From NCBI GenBank assembly GCA_963843755.1, contig CAWJLS010000002.1, forward strand, positions 62,001 through 126,000: a stretch of 64,000 nucleotides of DNA. Direction: 5' to 3'. Positions 1 through 9,102 of this stretch are shown here, piece after piece (within the stretch, counting starts at the first letter, position 1; each line of letters opens with the position of its first letter). The stretch comes from CAWJLS01 sp963843755 (GTDB taxonomy: Bacteria > Acidobacteriota > Thermoanaerobaculia > Multivoradales > DATKCC01). Under the pieces are notes generated by a model that made no database searches, was not told where the DNA came from, and saw only the letters and a list, made by a program, of their open reading frames with translations. Position numbers and translations under genes: made by a program.

Positions 1-1508
1 TCCTTCGCCGCCTGCTGCTCCTGCGCCTCGCGCGCCACCTGGGCCTTGCGCGCCTGCTCCTCCTTCTCCGCCTGGGCGCGCTCTTCGGCCAGCCGCTTCT
101 CGCGTTCCTGGGCGGCGCTCTCGGCGTCCTGGAGCTGCTTCTGCATGTCGGCGATGCGCTGGTCGTACTCCTGCTTGATGTTCTTCTGGAGCGCCTGGGT
201 CTTCTCCTCGAGCATCTGGTCGATCTGGGCCTGGATCTCGTCGGGCGTCGGTCCCTCGGGCTGGGCCGGCTCCGTCGCGGCGGCGGCAGGCGGCGGGGTG
301 GCGGCGGCCTCCGCCGCGGCCTCCTTGGCCTGTTTGCCGAAGCCGCCGGTCATGACGTAGGCGATGCCGACCCCGATCGCCAGCACCAGGAGGGCGGCGA
401 TGCCGATCCAGAGCCCCTTCTTGCTGCCGCCCTCGGACGACGTCTCCATGCCGTAGCGCTCGCGGACGGCGCCGGTGTCCTCGGCCGACGCGGCGGCGCG
501 CTGGACCTCTTCGTGGGAGAGGGCCTGGGTCTCGGCGCCCGAGCCGCCGACGCTGGCGCCGCGGGTCGGGATCTCCATCGTCTTCTCCGCCTCGATCTCG
601 CGGCTCTCTCGCTCGATCTCCTCGCGGAAGAGGTTGTGCATGAAGAAGGCGAGGTTGAAGGTGGTGGCGTTGTAGCCGCCGGAGGCCATCAGCTTGGCCA
701 GCGCCTTGTGCCATGCCGCCGCGTCGCCGATCCGCTCGCCGGCGGGTGCCAGGCTCCGCTTGAGCAGCTCGGCCAGGTCGGCGGGCAGGGGGGTCCGCTC
801 GGCGGCGAGCTGGGCCTGGTCGACCAGCGAGCCGTAGCCATCGAGAGCGGACTCCGGCAGCGGTGCGCCGGTGAGCAGCTCGAACAGGATGGCGCCGAGG
901 GAGAACACGTCGCCGGTCTTGGTGGGCGCGGCGCCGGCGCGGGCCTCGGGGGCCAGGTAGCGCTTGATCTCCCCCGGCAGGGCGCCGGCCTGCTCGGCCA
1001 GGGCCGGGCCGGCCTCGAATCCCAGCAGCCGGGTCTCCCCCTCGTTCGACACCATCACCAGGTGGGGCACGGTCATGCCGTGGAGCACCCGCTCGCCGCC
1101 GTGGCGTGCCTCGTAGGCGGCGGACAGGCCCAGGCCGATGCGGTCGGCGATCAGCAGGGCGTGGTCGGTGGGGAAGGGGGAGCTCTCGCGGTTCGCCTGG
1201 GCCATCAGGCTCGCCAGGTCCTTGCCGGAGATGTAGTCGTAGGCGACGTACGGAACCCCTCGGACGGTGCCGGCGTCGACGCCGCTGCCGATGTTGGGGC
1301 TCTTCAGGGCCTTCTGGACCTCCTGGCGGGCGGAGAGCGAGGCCCACAGCTTCTCGCCGTCGAGCCCCTGGCCGTTGAGCACGCGCAGCAGGACGACCTG
1401 GTCCAGACCCTGTTGGCCCAGGCGGCCGCTTCGGAAGGTCTCGCCGAGCGGATCCTCGGTCAGCTTCTTGAGAAGAAGGTATTGTCCGAACTCTTCACGC
1501 GTCGCCAT
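1..1508 (-). CDS. membrane-anchored Ser/Thr pseudokinase (C-terminus cut by window edge)
   Basis: The reading frame is open from the ATG at 1508 to the left edge, giving 502 residues without a stop. AAGGAG lies at 1518-1523, nine bases before the ATG. Residues 1-280 follow a Hanks-type kinase fold: the APE-like motif (YLAPEA) and the helix-F Asp (GDVFSLG) are present. The catalytic signatures are not: the VAIK lysine is Arg42, the HRD loop reads LHGMTVPHL around His143 with no Asp, and DFG reads GFE at 163-165. A single membrane segment spans about residues 365-388, followed by an Ala/Pro linker and a Glu/Lys/Gln-rich coiled coil running to the edge. I infer a non-catalytic scaffold or sensor anchored in the inner membrane. 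Its partner is unknown. Confidence 0.75.
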   Translation of the reverse strand, partial: MATREEFGQYLLLKKLTEDPLGETFRSGRLGQQGLDQVVLLRVLNGQGLDGEKLWASLSARQEVQKALKSPNIGSGVDAGTVRGVPYVAYDYISGKDLASLMAQANRESSPFPTDHALLIADRIGLGLSAAYEARHGGERVLHGMTVPHLVMVSNEGETRLLGFEAGPALAEQAGALPGEIKRYLAPEARAGAAPTKTGDVFSLGAILFELLTGAPLPESALDGYGSLVDQAQLAAERTPLPADLAELLKRSLAPAGERIGDAAAWHKALAKLMASGGYNATTFNLAFFMHNLFREEIERESREIEAEKTMEIPTRGASVGGSGAETQALSHEEVQRAAASAEDTGAVRERYGMETSSEGGSKKGLWIGIAALLVLAIGVGIAYVMTGGFGKQAKEAAAEAAATPPPAAAATEPAQPEGPTPDEIQAQIDQMLEEKTQALQKNIKQEYDQRIADMQKQLQDAESAAQEREKRLAEERAQAEKEEQARKAQVAREAQEQQAAK

Positions 1509-1559
1509 TTGAGACATCTCCTTCCGACCGCCGGGCGGCCGAGATCGCAAACTCAGTCG

Positions 1560-1584
1560 ATCTAGATGGGTCGAACCTCTAGAT
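1560..1584. promoter_or_regulatory. inverted repeat overlapping the -10 and start site (candidate operator)
   Basis: ATCTAGA (1560-1566) and TCTAGAT (1578-1584) form a perfect 7-base inverted repeat with an 11-base spacer. It covers the -10 element and start region of the pseudokinase promoter, a usual place for a repressor site. The regulator is unknown. Confidence 0.4.
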
Positions 1585-1608
1585 ACACCAGGGGCCGACG
1601 CCTGTCAA
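1580..1608 (-). promoter_or_regulatory. sigma70-type promoter of the pseudokinase gene
   Basis: On the minus strand a perfect -35 TTGACA (1608-1603) is followed by a 17-base spacer and a -10 TATCTA (1585-1580). The predicted start falls near 1573, about 65 bases before the ATG at 1508. Confidence 0.6.
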
Positions 1609-1679
1609 TCGCGGGGGCCCCATCGTCCGTCGCTCGTCCGCCGGCCATCACAACCTCACCGTCTGCGCCCCGCGCTCCG

Positions 1680-2936
1680 TCACGGGCCGTCGGAGCCGCC
1701 ACCGGACGCCTTTTCGCGCCGTTCCCGGGCCCAGCGGTCGCGCCAGTAGCGCTTCTGCCAGCGGGCGACGTTGCGGTTGTGCTCGCTCAGGGTGTCGGCG
1801 AAGACGTGGCTGCCGTCGTTGCGGCTGACGAAGTAGAGCGACCCCGTGTGGGCCGGGTCGGCCGCGGCGCGGAGGCTCTCGACCCCGGGCGAGGCGATCG
1901 GTCCGGGCGGCAAGCCGCCGAACCGGTAGGTGTTGTAGGGCGAGTCGATCTGCAGGTCGACCCGGCGCAAGTTGCCGTCCCAGGTGCCCCGCCGCTTGAG
2001 CGCGTAGATGACCGTCGGGTCGGCGTAGAGGCCCATGCCGGCGAGCAGCCGGTTGACGTAGACGGCAGCGATCTGCGGCCGCTCGGTGTCGAGCTGGGCC
2101 TCCTTCTCGACGATGCTCGCCAGGGTGACCAGCTCGCGCAGGGTCAGGGTCAGCCGGCGGCCCGCCGCCACGTCCGGCGGGATCATCGGCTCGTCCGGCG
2201 GGCCGGCGCTGCCGGCGGCGCGGTCGAGCCGCAAGGCGTCCGCGACGATCGCCGGCGTGCCCGCGGGGACCCCGAGCTCCACCCGTCCGTCCGTCCGGAG
2301 GAGCAGCGGCCGGACCCGGCTCTCGAACCGGTCGCGGAAGGTGCGCACCATGGTGGCGACGATCTCGTCTTCGGTGACACCGCGGGTGAACGAGTAGGTG
2401 TCGGGGTAGAGGTACCCTTCGAGGGTCTCGGCCCGCGGATCGAGATCGGCGATCGGCGCCGGGTCGTGCATGGCGGCGAGCAGGCGGTCGCGGTCGCCGA
2501 AGCCGGCAGCCGCCAGGGCGTCGGCGGTCTCTTCGAGGGTCAGCCCTTCGATCACCGTCACCCGGTGCTGGACCACCTCGCCCCGGATCAGCTTGTCGAG
2601 CACCTGCACGGTCGAAGCCGGCCCTTCGAAACGGTACTCGCCCGCCTTGAGCGGCGGGTCGCCGAGCCCGTAGACGAGGTAGAGGCGGGTCAGGAAGCCG
2701 TCGGTCGACAGCCCCGCGTGCTCGAGTTGGAACAGGATGGTGCGGGCGTCGGTGCCGGGGGAGATGACGATCGACGGCGCGGCGTCGGCCCCGTCGGTGC
2801 TCGCCTCCTGCGTCAGGGTGAGTTCGAGCGGCCGGTTGAGCTCGCGCCAGCCCCACCAGGCGGCGCCGGCCGCCGCCAGGGCGGCGACGAGCAGCAGGAG
2901 GGCGAGACAGCTCAGGGCGCGGCGCGGTCGCATCAT
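1680..2936 (-). CDS. mltG: endolytic murein transglycosylase MltG
   Basis: This inner-membrane lytic transglycosylase cleaves nascent glycan strands and is thought to set their length. The 418-residue protein has one N-terminal membrane helix (about 10-30), then the YceG/MltG periplasmic domain. Family motifs are visible: ETLEGYLYPDTY, LASIVEKEA (Glu277 fits the catalytic Glu of the E. coli enzyme) and SPYNTYRFGGLPPGPIASPG near the C-terminus. It is longer than E. coli MltG (340 aa), mostly through a mid-protein insertion and a basic tail. The ATG at 2936 overlaps the ruvX stop as ATGA, so the two genes are probably translationally coupled. Confidence 0.93.
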   Translation of the reverse strand: MMRPRRALSCLALLLLVAALAAAGAAWWGWRELNRPLELTLTQEASTDGADAAPSIVISPGTDARTILFQLEHAGLSTDGFLTRLYLVYGLGDPPLKAGEYRFEGPASTVQVLDKLIRGEVVQHRVTVIEGLTLEETADALAAAGFGDRDRLLAAMHDPAPIADLDPRAETLEGYLYPDTYSFTRGVTEDEIVATMVRTFRDRFESRVRPLLLRTDGRVELGVPAGTPAIVADALRLDRAAGSAGPPDEPMIPPDVAAGRRLTLTLRELVTLASIVEKEAQLDTERPQIAAVYVNRLLAGMGLYADPTVIYALKRRGTWDGNLRRVDLQIDSPYNTYRFGGLPPGPIASPGVESLRAAADPAHTGSLYFVSRNDGSHVFADTLSEHNRNVARWQKRYWRDRWARERREKASGGGSDGP

Positions 2937-3406
2937 CGGCTCCGGTCGGCGCCCTCCGCCGGCGCGGCGTCGTCGGTTGCGTCCGGGGAGGAGGGCCGGT
3001 CGAGAGCCTCTTGTAGCAGAATCTGTGCCGCCAGGGCGTCGACCCGCTCCGGGTCGTCCGCCGGATCGACGCCGGCACGGCGCAGGCGCGCCTCGGCCTC
3101 GACGCTGGTCAGGCTCTCGTCGATCAGCTCGACCGGCAGGCCGCTGGTGTCGCCGAGGCGCTCGGCGAAGCGCCGGACCCGCCGGGCGGCGTCGCCGAGC
3201 CCGCCGTCGAGCCGGCGTGGCTCACCGACGACGAAGCCGGTCACCTCTTCGCGCCGGGCCAGGGCGACGAGCTGGCGCACCAGGGTGCGGTCGTCGCGCC
3301 GCCGGACCGCGCCCCAGGGCACGGCGAGCCGGCCCTCGGGGTCGGAGACGGCGATCCCGACCCGCTTGGTGCCGTAGTCGATGCCCAACAGTCGGCCGCG
3401 GTCCAC
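2933..3406 (-). CDS. ruvX: RuvX/YqgF family Holliday junction resolvase-like nuclease
   Basis: A 157-residue RNase H-fold protein of the YqgF/RuvX family, which acts in pre-16S rRNA 5' end processing and was proposed as a Holliday junction resolvase. The N-terminal LGIDYGTKRVGIAVSDP carries the first catalytic Asp; DESLTSVEAEARL carries the Glu/Asp of the middle motif; DALAAQILLQ matches the C-terminal conserved helix with its acidic residue. The length is slightly above the usual 135-150 because of a short acidic tail. It lies immediately upstream of mltG with an ATGA overlap; yqgF-mltG adjacency occurs in other bacteria. Confidence 0.92.
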   Translation of the reverse strand: MDRGRLLGIDYGTKRVGIAVSDPEGRLAVPWGAVRRRDDRTLVRQLVALARREEVTGFVVGEPRRLDGGLGDAARRVRRFAERLGDTSGLPVELIDESLTSVEAEARLRRAGVDPADDPERVDALAAQILLQEALDRPSSPDATDDAAPAEGADRSR

Positions 3407-3490
3407 GCCCGCGACTCTCCCCTCCCGGGGCCGCCCGTGTCAATGCGGGCCGGGCTACGCCCACCAGACCGTCACGCCGCGGTCTGCCGC

Positions 3491-4048
3491 CTACCGGCCG
3501 CCGCTACCTTCTTCTTCCCAGGGTGCCCGGGCGGACTGGTCGTCGCTCTCCTGGTCGGCCGCATCCTGGTGGCTGATGTAGTACTGGACGGTCTCCAGGT
3601 AGGACTTGGCGCGGTCGTTGTCGGGCTCGATCCGCAGCACCTCCTGGTACTGGTCGCGCGCGCCTTCGTAGTCCTTCTTCTTGTAGTCGACGGAGCCGAG
3701 GGCCATGCGGGCCTCGACCCAATCCGGCGAGCTCTCGATCGCGGCTCCGAGCTCGCTGATCGCCTTGCGGAAGGCACGGTCGAGCTTCTTCTGTTGCCGC
3801 TTGGAGAGATCCTTCTTGTCGCTCAGGTCCTGGATGGTGACCAGATAGCGCTGGGCGGTCTCATAGTGCTCTGCCGCCTCGGAGGGGATCTTCTGCTGGG
3901 CGGCCCGCAGGTCGGAGATCTTCGTGTTCATCCATGCGCTCGAGGTCTGGGCGGCCAGCGGAGACGCCGCCGCCAGCACGGCGGCTACCGCCATGACGAG
4001 AGCGAGGATGAGGGTGAAGGAGCTGCGGCGAAGTGCTTGCTGCATCAT
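3491..4048 (-). CDS. exported tetratricopeptide-repeat protein
   Basis: The predicted protein has 185 residues. The ATG at 4048 is chosen because AAGGAGG (4058-4064) sits nine bases ahead; an in-frame TTG at 4057 abuts the Shine-Dalgarno and is unlikely. A signal peptide (basic start, hydrophobic core about 10-30, cleavage near SPLAAQ) directs export. Residues about 85-150 contain two or more TPR-like helix pairs (IESSPDWVEARMALGSVDY, then KKDYEGARDQYQEVLRIEP). The C-terminus is acidic and disordered. It is probably a periplasmic protein-interaction module; the partner is unknown. It may head the operon that continues into ruvX and mltG. Confidence 0.75.
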   Translation of the reverse strand: MMQQALRRSSFTLILALVMAVAAVLAAASPLAAQTSSAWMNTKISDLRAAQQKIPSEAAEHYETAQRYLVTIQDLSDKKDLSKRQQKKLDRAFRKAISELGAAIESSPDWVEARMALGSVDYKKKDYEGARDQYQEVLRIEPDNDRAKSYLETVQYYISHQDAADQESDDQSARAPWEEEGSGGR

Positions 4049-4358
4049 GCGGTACAACCTCCTTGAAGGGCCGATCGGTGGAAGGGCCGGCCGTCGTTCG
4101 GCGACCGTCCGAGTTGTTTACTCTCCAGCCTTTAGTGTTATTCCTTCAAGAAGTGTTACGAAACCGCGCGGCGGGCCGTTTGGCGGCGGCGGAGCGACCG
4201 TCTCGCTGTGCTAGCATCGCTGCGCCCGGTGCCGCCCCGACGGCGGGGTCTTCAGCCTGCTCCGGGACGCCGTTTGGGCCGCGCCTCCGCCGGATTCGAC
4301 ACCGGCCACCCGCACGGCCCGGACAACCTGCGACGGATCCAAGCACTGAGGAGCCAGC
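4049..4358. other. divergent intergenic region with weak promoter candidates
   Basis: This 310-base gap separates the TPR gene (minus) from the thiolase gene (plus). Bases 4110-4165 are clearly AT-richer than the surroundings and probably hold the promoters. On the plus strand TTGTTT (4114-4119), a 16-base gap and TGTTAT (4136-4141) is one weak candidate; an extended -10 TGCTAGCAT at 4209-4217 without a good -35 is another. I see no coding potential. Confidence 0.35.
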
Positions 4359-5540
4359 ATGGACGACATCGTGATCCTGAGCGCCGCCCGCACGCCGATC
4401 GGCTCGTTCCAGGGCGCCTTTTCCAAGCTCGCCGCCCACCAGCTCGGTGCGCGAGCCCTCGTCGGTGCGATCGAGCGCGCCGGCCTCGATCCCGCCGACA
4501 TCGACCAGGTCAACATGGGGTGCGTTCTCCAGGCCGGCCAGGGGCAGGCCCCGGCCCGCCAGGCCACCCTCGGCGCCGGCTGCCCCGAGTCGACCGGCGC
4601 GGTCACCCTGCACAAGGTCTGTGGCTCGGGGATGCGCACCGTGATGATGGCCGCCAACGACCTGCGCTGCGGCGACTTCGAGGTCGTCGCCGCCGGCGGC
4701 ATGGAGAGCATGAGCCAGGCGCCGTACCTGGCCGCCGGAGTCCGCGACGGCCTGCGCCTCGGCCACGGCAAGCTGATCGACTCGATGATCCTCGACGGCC
4801 TGTGGGACCCGTACAACGACGTCCACATGGGCAACTGCGCCGAGACCTGTGTCCGCGAGTACGGCTTCACCCGCGAGGAGCAGGACGCCTTCGCGATCGA
4901 GAGCTACGCCCGGGCCCGCAAGGCGACCGAGGACGGCCTCGCCGCTGCCGAGATCGTGCCGGTCGAAGTGCCCAAGCGCAAGGGGCAGACCGAGACGGTC
5001 GACCGGGACGAGGAGCCGTTCCGGGTCGACCTCGAGAAGATCTCCACCCTGCGCCCGGCGTTCGAGAAGGACGGCACGGTGACCGCCGGCAACGCCAGCA
5101 AGATCAACGACGGCGCGGCGGCCCTGGTCCTGACCACGGCGGCCCACGCCAAGGAGCTGGGCAAGAAGCCGCTGGCCCGGATCGTCGCCCACACCTCGGT
5201 CGCCCAGAAGCCGGAGTGGTTCACCACCGCGCCGGTGGTGGCCGCCCGCGGAGTGCTCGAGCGCGCCGGCATGACCAAGGACGACATCGACCTCTGGGAG
5301 GTCAACGAGGCGTTCGCCACCGTCACCATGGCCTTCATCCGCGAGCACGAGCTCGATCCGTCGACGGTGAACGTGCGCGGCGGCGCCGTCGCCCTCGGCC
5401 ACCCGATCGGCTGCTCCGGCGCCCGCATCCTCGTCACCCTCCTCCACGCCCTCGAAGCGCGCGGCAAGCAGCGCGGCTGTGCCGCGATCTGCATCGGCGG
5501 CGGCGAGGCCACCGCGATGATCGTCGAGCGGTTGGACTGA
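4359..5540 (+). CDS. atoB: acetyl-CoA C-acetyltransferase (thiolase)
   Basis: A type II (biosynthetic-like) thiolase of 393 residues that condenses two acetyl-CoA to acetoacetyl-CoA or runs the reverse cleavage in the cytoplasm. The nucleophile Cys88 lies in HKVCGSGM. The active-site NEAFA motif and the C-terminal GGAVALGHPIGCSGAR with the catalytic His (about 348) and Cys352 are intact. The full family length is present. It starts at ATG 4359, with a GAGGAG-like site about eight bases upstream. No other beta-oxidation or PHB genes are in the window, so the physiological direction cannot be read from context. lptD follows 21 bases after its stop. Confidence 0.93.
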   Translation: MDDIVILSAARTPIGSFQGAFSKLAAHQLGARALVGAIERAGLDPADIDQVNMGCVLQAGQGQAPARQATLGAGCPESTGAVTLHKVCGSGMRTVMMAANDLRCGDFEVVAAGGMESMSQAPYLAAGVRDGLRLGHGKLIDSMILDGLWDPYNDVHMGNCAETCVREYGFTREEQDAFAIESYARARKATEDGLAAAEIVPVEVPKRKGQTETVDRDEEPFRVDLEKISTLRPAFEKDGTVTAGNASKINDGAAALVLTTAAHAKELGKKPLARIVAHTSVAQKPEWFTTAPVVAARGVLERAGMTKDDIDLWEVNEAFATVTMAFIREHELDPSTVNVRGGAVALGHPIGCSGARILVTLLHALEARGKQRGCAAICIGGGEATAMIVERLD

Positions 5541-5561
5541 CCGGCGAACGGAACGGCGACG

Positions 5562-7982
5562 GTGAACCGCGGCGCACTCCTCCTTCCGTTGCTGGCCCTG
5601 CTGCTCTCGGGCCCGGCCGCCCCGGCGCGGGCTCAGGAGAGCCAGGCCCCTCCGCCGGAGACCGGCCAGGAGGCCCCGGGCTCGTCGACCTCGGCGGCCC
5701 AGTCAACCCAGCCGACCGAGTCGACCCCGGCGACCCCCGCCGCCGCGCAGGCGGACGAGGGCACCCAGCCACCCGTGGCCGAGCAGGAACCCGCCAAGGA
5801 AGAGGCCCCGAAAGACGCCGTCCCCAAGGACACCGTCCCCAAGGACACCAGGGGCGGACCGATCGCGTTCACCCTTCAGCTCGAGGACGGGCAGGGGAAG
5901 GTCAGCGGCCAGACCGGCTCGCTCGAGTTCCGGCGCGAGGACTACGCCGTGCTCTCGGGCGGCGTCGCCATCGAGTACAAGGACATCACGCTCAAGGCGG
6001 ACCAGGCCGAGGTCGACCTCGAGACCCGCCAGGTCGAGGCGTCGGGCAACGTCATCTTCGATCAGGGCCCGCGCCGCCTCTCCGGTGACACCCTGACCCT
6101 CGACCTGGACACCAAGAACGGCACTCTGACCGAGGCGAGTGCCTTCGTGGATCCGGACTACTACTTCACCGGCCGGACGATCGAGAAGGTCGGCGACAAC
6201 GTCTATCTGGTCACCGACGGGGTGTTCACGTCGTGCAACCAGGACGTGCCCGACTGGAGCTTCCGCATGAGCAGCGCGCGGGTCGAGGCGGACGCCTACG
6301 CCCACGTCAAGAACGCCCGGATGCGGATCAAGAAGGTGCCGATCTTCTACACGCCGTACATCGTCTGGCCGACCAAGCAGGACCGGTCCGCGGGCCTGCT
6401 GGTACCGAACATCGGCTACAGCGCCCGGCGCGGCACCTACCTGGGGCTGGCCTACTTCCAGCCCCTCGGCCGCAGCTACGACACGACGCTCTTCCTCGAC
6501 GGCTACAGCAAGGGCTACCTCGGCTTCGGCGACGAGCTCCGCTACCACCCGACCGACGGCACGAAAGGGAGCTTCCAGGGCTACATCATCGACGACGACG
6601 AGACCGGGGACACCCGCTGGAAGGTCAAGCTCGACCACGAGTCGAACGACCTGCCGCTCGGCATGCGCGGGGTGATCGACTACACCGACTACTCCGACTT
6701 CCAGTTCTTCCAGGACTTCGAGCGCGACTACAGCCTCAACAGCCGCCGCTTCGATGAGTCCCGGGCGTTTCTGACCGGCAACTGGGGCACCAGCCTGGTC
6801 AACCTCCAACTGACCAGCCGCGACACCTTCACCAACACGCGGGTCAACACCGACCGCGAGCTGCCGAGCCTCCAGTACCGGTTGCGCTCGACGCCGATCG
6901 TCACCACCCCACTCTGGAAGACGCCGCTCTACCTGACGGTCGACAGCTCGGCCGGCTACCTGTCGGTCGACCGGTCGAACACCTTCCAGTCGGACTACGG
7001 CCGGTTCGACCTGTTCCCCCAGATCTCGTTCCCGGTCGAGCCGGCGCCCTGGCTGTCGTTCAACCTGACCGCCGGCCACCGCCTGACCTGGTATCAGGAC
7101 AGCCTGGAGGCCGACTCGACGGTGGTCCAGGAGACCGGCAGCGCGTTCTCCGGCGACGGCCTCACCCGCAACGTCTCCAACGCCGGGGTCGAGCTGATCG
7201 GGCCGTCGTTCTCGCGCATCTTCGAGAAGCCGGTGGGCGCGTTCTCGAAGTTCAAGCACATCATCGAGCCGCGGGTGGTCTACGCCTACGCCGACGACTT
7301 CCAGGACTCGACCCTGGTGCCCCGGTTCGACTCGGTCGACAGCCTGTTCTCGGGCAACGTGGCGCGCGTCTCGCTGATCAACCGGATCAAGGGCAAGCCG
7401 GCGGACGAGGACGGTGGCGCGGCCCGCGAGATCGTCAACTTCGAGGTCCGGCGCAGCTACAGCCTCGACTCCAACGACTTCCTCGAGCGCGGCAGCGAGA
7501 CCCTGGAGGCCGGCGCGCCGATCATCACCTCGACGGCCGGTCCGCTCGAGGCGATCCTGCGCTTCTCGCCCAGCGACACGACCCTGCTGCGGGCGGACTG
7601 GACCTACAGCGTGCTGTTCAAGCAGCTCACGTCGAGCTCGATCTCGGCCAGCACCCGTCTCGGCCGCAACGACTTCGGCCTGCGCTACACGACCCGCTAT
7701 CGGCCCCAGGACGGCGAGACCCTGTCGAACCAGATCCGCCTCGCCGCGGGCGTCGTGCCGCTGCCCGGCCGGCTGACGCTCCGCGCCAGCGTCGACTACG
7801 ACATCGAGGCCTCCGAGATCCAGGACCAGCGCTACTTCCTGGACTACACCTCCCAGTGCTACGGCATCCGCCTGGAGTATCGGGACTTCCAGGTTGGCAC
7901 CGTCAAGGACACCGACTACCGCATCGCGTTCACCCTGAAGAACGTCGGCACCTTCCTCGACCTGACCGGGCGGGTCCAGTAG
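5562..7982 (+). CDS. lptD: LPS-assembly outer-membrane protein LptD
   Basis: LptD forms the outer-membrane barrel, plugged by LptE, that inserts lipopolysaccharide into the outer leaflet. The 806-residue product starts at a GTG (5562), has a signal peptide ending near PARAQ, and a Pro/Thr/Glu-rich linker to about residue 105. An OstA/LptA-like beta-jellyroll follows (about 110-225: GGVAIEYKDITLKADQAEVD), then the LptD barrel to the C-terminus. Only two cysteines are visible in the mature protein, Cys225 (TSCNQDVPDW) and Cys766 (SQCYGIRLEYRDF), enough for one disulfide between jellyroll and barrel where E. coli has two. It is direct evidence for a diderm making LPS; sugar-nucleotide genes follow. 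Confidence 0.92.
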   Translation: MNRGALLLPLLALLLSGPAAPARAQESQAPPPETGQEAPGSSTSAAQSTQPTESTPATPAAAQADEGTQPPVAEQEPAKEEAPKDAVPKDTVPKDTRGGPIAFTLQLEDGQGKVSGQTGSLEFRREDYAVLSGGVAIEYKDITLKADQAEVDLETRQVEASGNVIFDQGPRRLSGDTLTLDLDTKNGTLTEASAFVDPDYYFTGRTIEKVGDNVYLVTDGVFTSCNQDVPDWSFRMSSARVEADAYAHVKNARMRIKKVPIFYTPYIVWPTKQDRSAGLLVPNIGYSARRGTYLGLAYFQPLGRSYDTTLFLDGYSKGYLGFGDELRYHPTDGTKGSFQGYIIDDDETGDTRWKVKLDHESNDLPLGMRGVIDYTDYSDFQFFQDFERDYSLNSRRFDESRAFLTGNWGTSLVNLQLTSRDTFTNTRVNTDRELPSLQYRLRSTPIVTTPLWKTPLYLTVDSSAGYLSVDRSNTFQSDYGRFDLFPQISFPVEPAPWLSFNLTAGHRLTWYQDSLEADSTVVQETGSAFSGDGLTRNVSNAGVELIGPSFSRIFEKPVGAFSKFKHIIEPRVVYAYADDFQDSTLVPRFDSVDSLFSGNVARVSLINRIKGKPADEDGGAAREIVNFEVRRSYSLDSNDFLERGSETLEAGAPIITSTAGPLEAILRFSPSDTTLLRADWTYSVLFKQLTSSSISASTRLGRNDFGLRYTTRYRPQDGETLSNQIRLAAGVVPLPGRLTLRASVDYDIEASEIQDQRYFLDYTSQCYGIRLEYRDFQVGTVKDTDYRIAFTLKNVGTFLDLTGRVQ

Positions 7983-8000
7983 GCCGACCAGCGGAGATTC

Positions 8001-9068
8001 ATGAAGGCATTGATCCTGTCCGGGGGCAAGGGCACCCGGCTGCGTCCCCTCACTTTCACCTCGGCGAAGCAGCTCGTGCCGGTGGCGAACAAGCCGGTCC
8101 TGTTCTTCGGCATCGAGTCCGTGGTCGAGGCCGGCATCACCGACATCGGGATCGTCGTCGGCGACACGGGCGACGAGATCCGCGCCGCGGTCGGCGACGG
8201 CTCGCGCTTCGGCGCGAAGGTGACCTACATCGAGCAGGACGCGCCGCGGGGGCTCGCCCACGCGGTGATGATCGCCGAGGACTTCATCGGGGACGATTCG
8301 TTCGTCATGTACCTGGGCGACAACCTGATCGCCGGCGGCATCACCAGCCTGGTCGAGGAGTTCCGCACCCTCGGCGCAGCCGCCCAGATCCTCCTCGCCG
8401 AGGTTCCCAACCCCCAGCAGTTCGGCGTCGCCGAGCTGGCGCCCGGCGGCAAGATCAAGCGCCTGGTGGAGAAGCCCGCCGACCCGCCGAGCAACCTGGC
8501 GCTGGTCGGGGTCTACATGTTCGAGCCGTCGATCTTCGAGTCGGTCCACCGGATCGAGCCGTCGGCCCGCGGCGAGCTCGAGATCACCGACGCCATCCAG
8601 GACCTGATCGATCGCGGACTGGACGTCCACCCGCACATCGTGCGCGGCTGGTGGAAGGACACCGGCAAGATCGACGACATGCTGGAGGCGAACCGGATCG
8701 TGCTCGAAGCGCTGCGCCAGCCCCGCCGGGGGCCGCTCGCCGACGGCAGCCGGATCGAGGGGCGGGTCGGCCTCGGTGAACGGGTCCGGGTCGCCGACTC
8801 GGTGGTCCGCGGGCCGGTGGTGATCGGGGACGACGTGACGATCGAGAACGCCTTCATCGGCCCGTACACCTCGATCGGCGACGGCTGCACGATCCGGGGT
8901 TGCGAGATCGAGAACTCGATCGTGCTCTCCGGTAGCGAGATCTGCGACGTCCACCTGCGGATCGACGCCTCGCTCATCGGCCGCGACGTCAAGATCGTCC
9001 AGACCGGCCTCAAGCCGAAGGCCTATCGCTTCATGCTCGGCGACAAGTCCGAGGTGGGCATCCCGTGA
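8001..9068 (+). CDS. rmlA: glucose-1-phosphate thymidylyltransferase, long form
   Basis: This 355-residue nucleotidyltransferase makes dTDP-glucose from glucose-1-phosphate and dTTP. The nucleotide-binding signature LSGGKGTRLRPLT is at residues 6-18, YLGDNL carries the metal-binding Asp, and VEKP and WWKDTG are typical. Residues about 245-355 add a left-handed beta-helix (hexapeptide-like: VVIGDDVTIENAFIGPYTSI), which marks the long RmlA form rather than the short RfbA. It follows lptD by 18 bases. rmlB and rmlC are not in the window, so any dTDP-rhamnose route must be completed elsewhere. Confidence 0.88.
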   Translation: MKALILSGGKGTRLRPLTFTSAKQLVPVANKPVLFFGIESVVEAGITDIGIVVGDTGDEIRAAVGDGSRFGAKVTYIEQDAPRGLAHAVMIAEDFIGDDSFVMYLGDNLIAGGITSLVEEFRTLGAAAQILLAEVPNPQQFGVAELAPGGKIKRLVEKPADPPSNLALVGVYMFEPSIFESVHRIEPSARGELEITDAIQDLIDRGLDVHPHIVRGWWKDTGKIDDMLEANRIVLEALRQPRRGPLADGSRIEGRVGLGERVRVADSVVRGPVVIGDDVTIENAFIGPYTSIGDGCTIRGCEIENSIVLSGSEICDVHLRIDASLIGRDVKIVQTGLKPKAYRFMLGDKSEVGIP

Positions 9069-9102
9069 GCCGCGCCGCGTCCGCCGATCCGCGGAGGGCC
9101 TG

